The translations under genes and the position numbers were made by a program. A DNA stretch of 8,516 bases, from positions 1 through 8,516 of the forward strand of contig USSA01000122.1 of the NCBI GenBank assembly GCA_900557255.1. Reading direction: 5' to 3'. This stretch comes from an uncultured Prevotella sp. (GTDB lineage: Bacteria; Bacteroidota; Bacteroidia; Bacteroidales; Bacteroidaceae). Shown here piece after piece: positions 7,174-8,516 of this stretch; within the stretch, counting starts at the first letter, position 1, and each line of letters starts with the position of its first letter. The notes under the pieces are model-generated. The model had not been told where the DNA came from, ran no database searches, and was given only the letters and a program-made list of their open reading frames with translations.

Positions 7174-7755
7174 TTATTCTATAGCTATTTCAAGATAATT
7201 TTTCAATGTATTAAACACTCTGAGGCGTTGGGCGTAATCCTGCAAACGAGTGAGATTGCGATTGGGCTTTCTCAAATAAGAACGAATCACTTCCGCACAA
7301 ACATCCAGCCCCAATTTGTTTCTGTATTTCACTGCATCACAAACACTTCGCTCCAAGTCGGTTATGCGAACATGAAAACCGGATATTTCTGCTTCCATAA
7401 TGCCAAACTCCAGATTCTCCTTCTTCCAATAATACAGCTCTATCGGAAGCGTATCTGGTATCACCACCTTCCGCTTGTTGGCGATGGCTATACAAAAAGC
7501 AGGTGGAACAGTTGTCGAAAGCTGATGGTAAGCCCACGCATTGTACAGGCATACAATACCATTAGGTACAATCCGTTCCACATCAATCATTGTATTAAGC
7601 AAAGCATCGGGAACGGCATATATGCCATGACGCAACTTTATCAAGTCGCCACGCTCCTTAGCTCTCAACAGTCGTTTATACTCTGACAGATGAGATATAT
7701 CAGTAGTGGAGATAGTGCCACCAAGTGCTGCTACTTTGCAAACTATATTGTTCAT
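7174..7755 (-). CDS. abiEi: AbiEi-type antitoxin / autoregulator (type IV toxin-antitoxin)
   Basis: 193 residues. An N-terminal winged helix-turn-helix occupies about residues 10-50 (GGTISTTDISHLSEYKRLL, then RGDLIKLRHGIYAVPD). A C-terminal antitoxin domain covers about 60-190 with the family segment VRITDLERSVCDAVKYRNKLG (129-149). In characterised AbiE systems this protein neutralises the AbiEii enzyme without stable complex formation and represses its own operon by binding repeats upstream. The same is expected here. The ATG at 7755 is supported by a strong SD (AAGAGGTG) at 7758-7765. It is the first gene of the pair, as usual, and the toxin follows after one base. The short YNAWAYHQLSTTVPPAFCIAI section (71-91) also fits the family (Y-x-A-x-x-H-x-L). 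Confidence 0.9.
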   Translation of the reverse strand: MNNIVCKVAALGGTISTTDISHLSEYKRLLRAKERGDLIKLRHGIYAVPDALLNTMIDVERIVPNGIVCLYNAWAYHQLSTTVPPAFCIAIANKRKVVIPDTLPIELYYWKKENLEFGIMEAEISGFHVRITDLERSVCDAVKYRNKLGLDVCAEVIRSYLRKPNRNLTRLQDYAQRLRVFNTLKNYLEIAIE

Positions 7756-7757
7756 TT

Positions 7758-7765
7758 CACCTCTT
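7758..7765 (-). promoter_or_regulatory. Ribosome binding site of the antitoxin gene
   Basis: Read on the minus strand, AAGAGGTG ends two bases before the ATG at 7755 (GAGGTGAAATG), with its AGG core about five bases from the start. It fixes the start codon. It is stronger than the site for the toxin, in keeping with excess antitoxin synthesis. Confidence 0.6.
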
Positions 7766-7785
7766 ATTAAATGTCATTACAGCTG

Positions 7786-7793
7786 CAAAAATA
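7786..7793 (-). promoter_or_regulatory. Candidate -7 promoter element of the AbiE module
   Basis: TATTTTTG on the minus strand matches the Bacteroides -7 consensus TAnnTTTG and would place the transcript start about 20-25 bases before the antitoxin ATG, a sensible leader length. No TTTG at the -33 position is visible at the usual spacing. The box is one arm of a 9-base inverted repeat (TGCAAAAAT at 7784-7792, ATTTTTGCA at 7850-7858) that could bind the antitoxin. Confidence 0.4.
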
Positions 7794-7940
7794 CAATAAA
7801 TTTCGAGAATATGGTAAGATTCTACGGATAATTTCATAAAATACCGCACATTTTTGCATATTTTCAGAGTCCTAATTATATTTGAGATGATAATAAACTC
7901 TAAAAAACATGCAACAATGCAGTATTCTAAATTTAAAATT

Positions 7941-7950
7941 GTATTTTTGC
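7941..7950 (+). promoter_or_regulatory. GTATTTTTGC: -7 promoter-like and CTnDOT-core-like site
   Basis: This 10-base string fits TAnnTTTG (Bacteroides -7 box, plus strand) and also fits the GTANNTTTGC consensus of CTnDOT target cores. No -33 TTTG lies at the expected distance and no plus-strand gene follows, so the promoter role is doubtful. The att role is only a consensus match. Confidence 0.25.
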
Positions 7951-8119
7951 CACCAAGATGACAAAGAGTTGTTTGACAATCAAACGTATGCAAATTGTAA
8001 AAATTAGAACCGTTGCTAAATCATTACCTCCATTGAGGTGAAAAACTCATAAATCGCTCATTCTAAGCTATTCGGCAGATTTTAGCGTAATTTTAATATA
8101 AAAATCCAATTCAAAAGTA

Positions 8120-8403
8120 TTATTTATTAAAAAAGTAACCATCATCGAAGGCTGCATCGATAAGTCGTTGCTTTACTCGGGCGTATTCTGCCGAGTCTTC
8201 GATAAAGTACCGAAGAGAAGAAACAATCTCACATAAACACTGAGCCGATAATCGCCCTTACCCTTTTAGATTACATAAACATTTTCCTTGCGCATATCTG
8301 CACAAGCCACTAAACGAGAACCAGTAATGTGATGGTTCCTCATTTCTTCACTCAAAACAGCACCGAAACGGCTGTTGTCTACTGTAAAACTGATGTTAAA
8401 CAT
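8120..8403 (-). pseudogene. Broken small gene: remnant of a protein of about 94 residues of unknown family
   Basis: Two protein-like frames lie end to end on the minus strand. The first, from the ATG at 8403 to the TAA at 8266, encodes 45 residues beginning MFNISFTVDNSRFGAVLSEE, followed by MRNHHITGSRLVACADMRKE. The second, at 8120-8257 in another frame, has no start codon and encodes RLSAQCLCEIVSSLRYFIED followed by SAEYARVKQRLIDAAFDDGY. Both have natural amino-acid composition and coding-like codons. Joining them needs one stop changed to a sense codon just after 8269 and one missing base near 8253-8257, giving about 94 residues. I read this as one gene inactivated by a nonsense change and a one-base deletion. 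Alternatives are two small genes (the second lacks a start) or a functional 45-residue peptide. I do not recognise the family. There are no membrane segments or signal peptide. A palindrome lies 28 bases upstream of the ATG. Confidence 0.5.
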
Positions 8404-8430
8404 AAAAATTTTATTAAAAAATTAAAATAT

Positions 8431-8468
8431 ATAAAAACGAGTTCCCGACGTCGGGAACTCGTTTTTAT
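8431..8468. terminator. Perfect 38-base palindrome, probable bidirectional terminator
   Basis: Arms of 19 bases, centred on acgt at 8448-8451, are fully complementary. The GC-rich centre (cgagttcccga) is flanked by an A tract on the left and a T tract on the right, so transcripts of either strand would form a stem followed by U-rich sequence. It separates the broken small gene from whatever starts at the right edge. Confidence 0.75.
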
Positions 8469-8479
8469 TTTCTTTTTAT

Positions 8480-8487
8480 TATCTTTG
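8480..8487 (+). promoter_or_regulatory. Candidate -7 promoter element pointing out of the window
   Basis: TATCTTTG followed by CACC matches the Bacteroidetes -7 consensus TAnnTTTG and its usual context closely. It follows the palindromic terminator by 11 bases, a sensible place for a new transcription unit. A -33 TTTG is not visible at the normal spacing because the palindrome occupies that position. The ATG at 8492 is followed at once by TAA, so the real start must lie beyond the window. Confidence 0.45.
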
Positions 8488-8516
8488 CACCATGTAAAAC
8501 AGATTCAACAATCTGC

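Larger units (their letters stand above)
7766..8119. other. AT-rich intergenic region upstream of the AbiE module
   Basis: About 350 bases with no convincing gene. A minus-strand frame at 7757-7993 lacks family resemblance and a ribosome site, so it was not called. The stretch holds the candidate AbiE promoter, the inverted repeat described there, a GTANNTTTGC match at 7941-7950, and a short hairpin (acctc at 8026-8030 with gaggt at 8035-8039). Confidence 0.5.

Noticed and set aside
6561..7184. Plus-strand frame of 207 residues opposite the AbiEii gene
   Set aside because: It is long, but fully antisense to a gene with all its family motifs. The translation has no recognisable fold.
7228..7686. 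Plus-strand frame of 152 residues opposite the AbiEi gene
   Set aside because: It is antisense to the antitoxin and has no domain features.
7757..7993. Minus-strand frame of 78 residues upstream of the antitoxin
   Set aside because: It occupies the promoter region of the AbiE module, is rich in AT-derived residues (I, F, N, K), and has no SD.
7766..8119. Possible CRISPR array or tRNA in the right-hand intergenic region
   Set aside because: No regularly spaced repeats and no cloverleaf with a matching anticodon arm are present.
8143..8210. Inverted repeats (actcgg/ccgagt and atcgaag/cttcgat) near 8143-8210
   Set aside because: They lie within the codons of the broken small gene and have no T tract, so they are more simply explained by coding sequence.

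Overview
The window looks like a piece of a Bacteroidales genome, most likely from the Prevotellaceae or Bacteroidaceae; I cannot fix the species. The evidence is the family content: a Bacteroidetes-type tyrosine recombinase with a RhuM-like partner, a GLPGLI protein beside a CarboxypepD_reg/plug outer-membrane beta-barrel protein, and a BspA-type leucine-rich repeat protein. Promoter-like TAnnTTTG elements and an AT-rich base composition agree with this.

Left region (1-2006, plus strand). A tyrosine recombinase whose N-terminus lies outside the window is followed, with a 4-base ATGA overlap, by a small RhuM-like helix-turn-helix protein. This pair is typical of Bacteroidetes integrative or conjugative elements. 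About 520 bases without a convincing gene follow. They hold short CGTATG-type repeats, a strong plus-strand terminator, and a series of hairpins, two of which sit inside a longer-range 7-bp stem to form a three-way junction. This is probably a structured or cis-acting end of the mobile element.

Middle region (2007-6247, minus strand, transcribed right to left). Three genes are close together in the order BspA-like LRR protein (secreted), GLPGLI protein (envelope), outer-membrane beta-barrel protein (plug and barrel). Gaps of 29 and 18 bases suggest one operon building or serving a cell-surface complex; its substrate is unknown.

Right-middle region (6306-7755, minus strand). An AbiEi-type antitoxin is followed one base later by an AbiEii-type nucleotidyltransferase toxin. 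Together they form a type IV toxin-antitoxin/abortive-infection module, and all the expected AbiEii motifs are visible.

Right end (7756-8516). This is AT-rich, mostly intergenic DNA. It contains the upstream region of the AbiE module, a GTANNTTTGC site that resembles both a Bacteroides -7 promoter box and a CTnDOT-type integration core, and a remnant of a protein of about 94 residues on the minus strand broken by a stop and a frameshift. It ends with a perfect 38-base palindrome (probable bidirectional terminator) and a canonical -7 promoter element pointing out of the window.

The overall picture is a mobile-element end next to surface and defence genes. Whether the AbiE and surface genes are cargo of the element or its chromosomal neighbours cannot be decided from this window. 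I see no clear evidence of an entirely new system. The least explained parts are the hairpin cluster at 1694-1969, the LRR-GLPGLI-barrel operon, and the broken small gene at 8120-8403.
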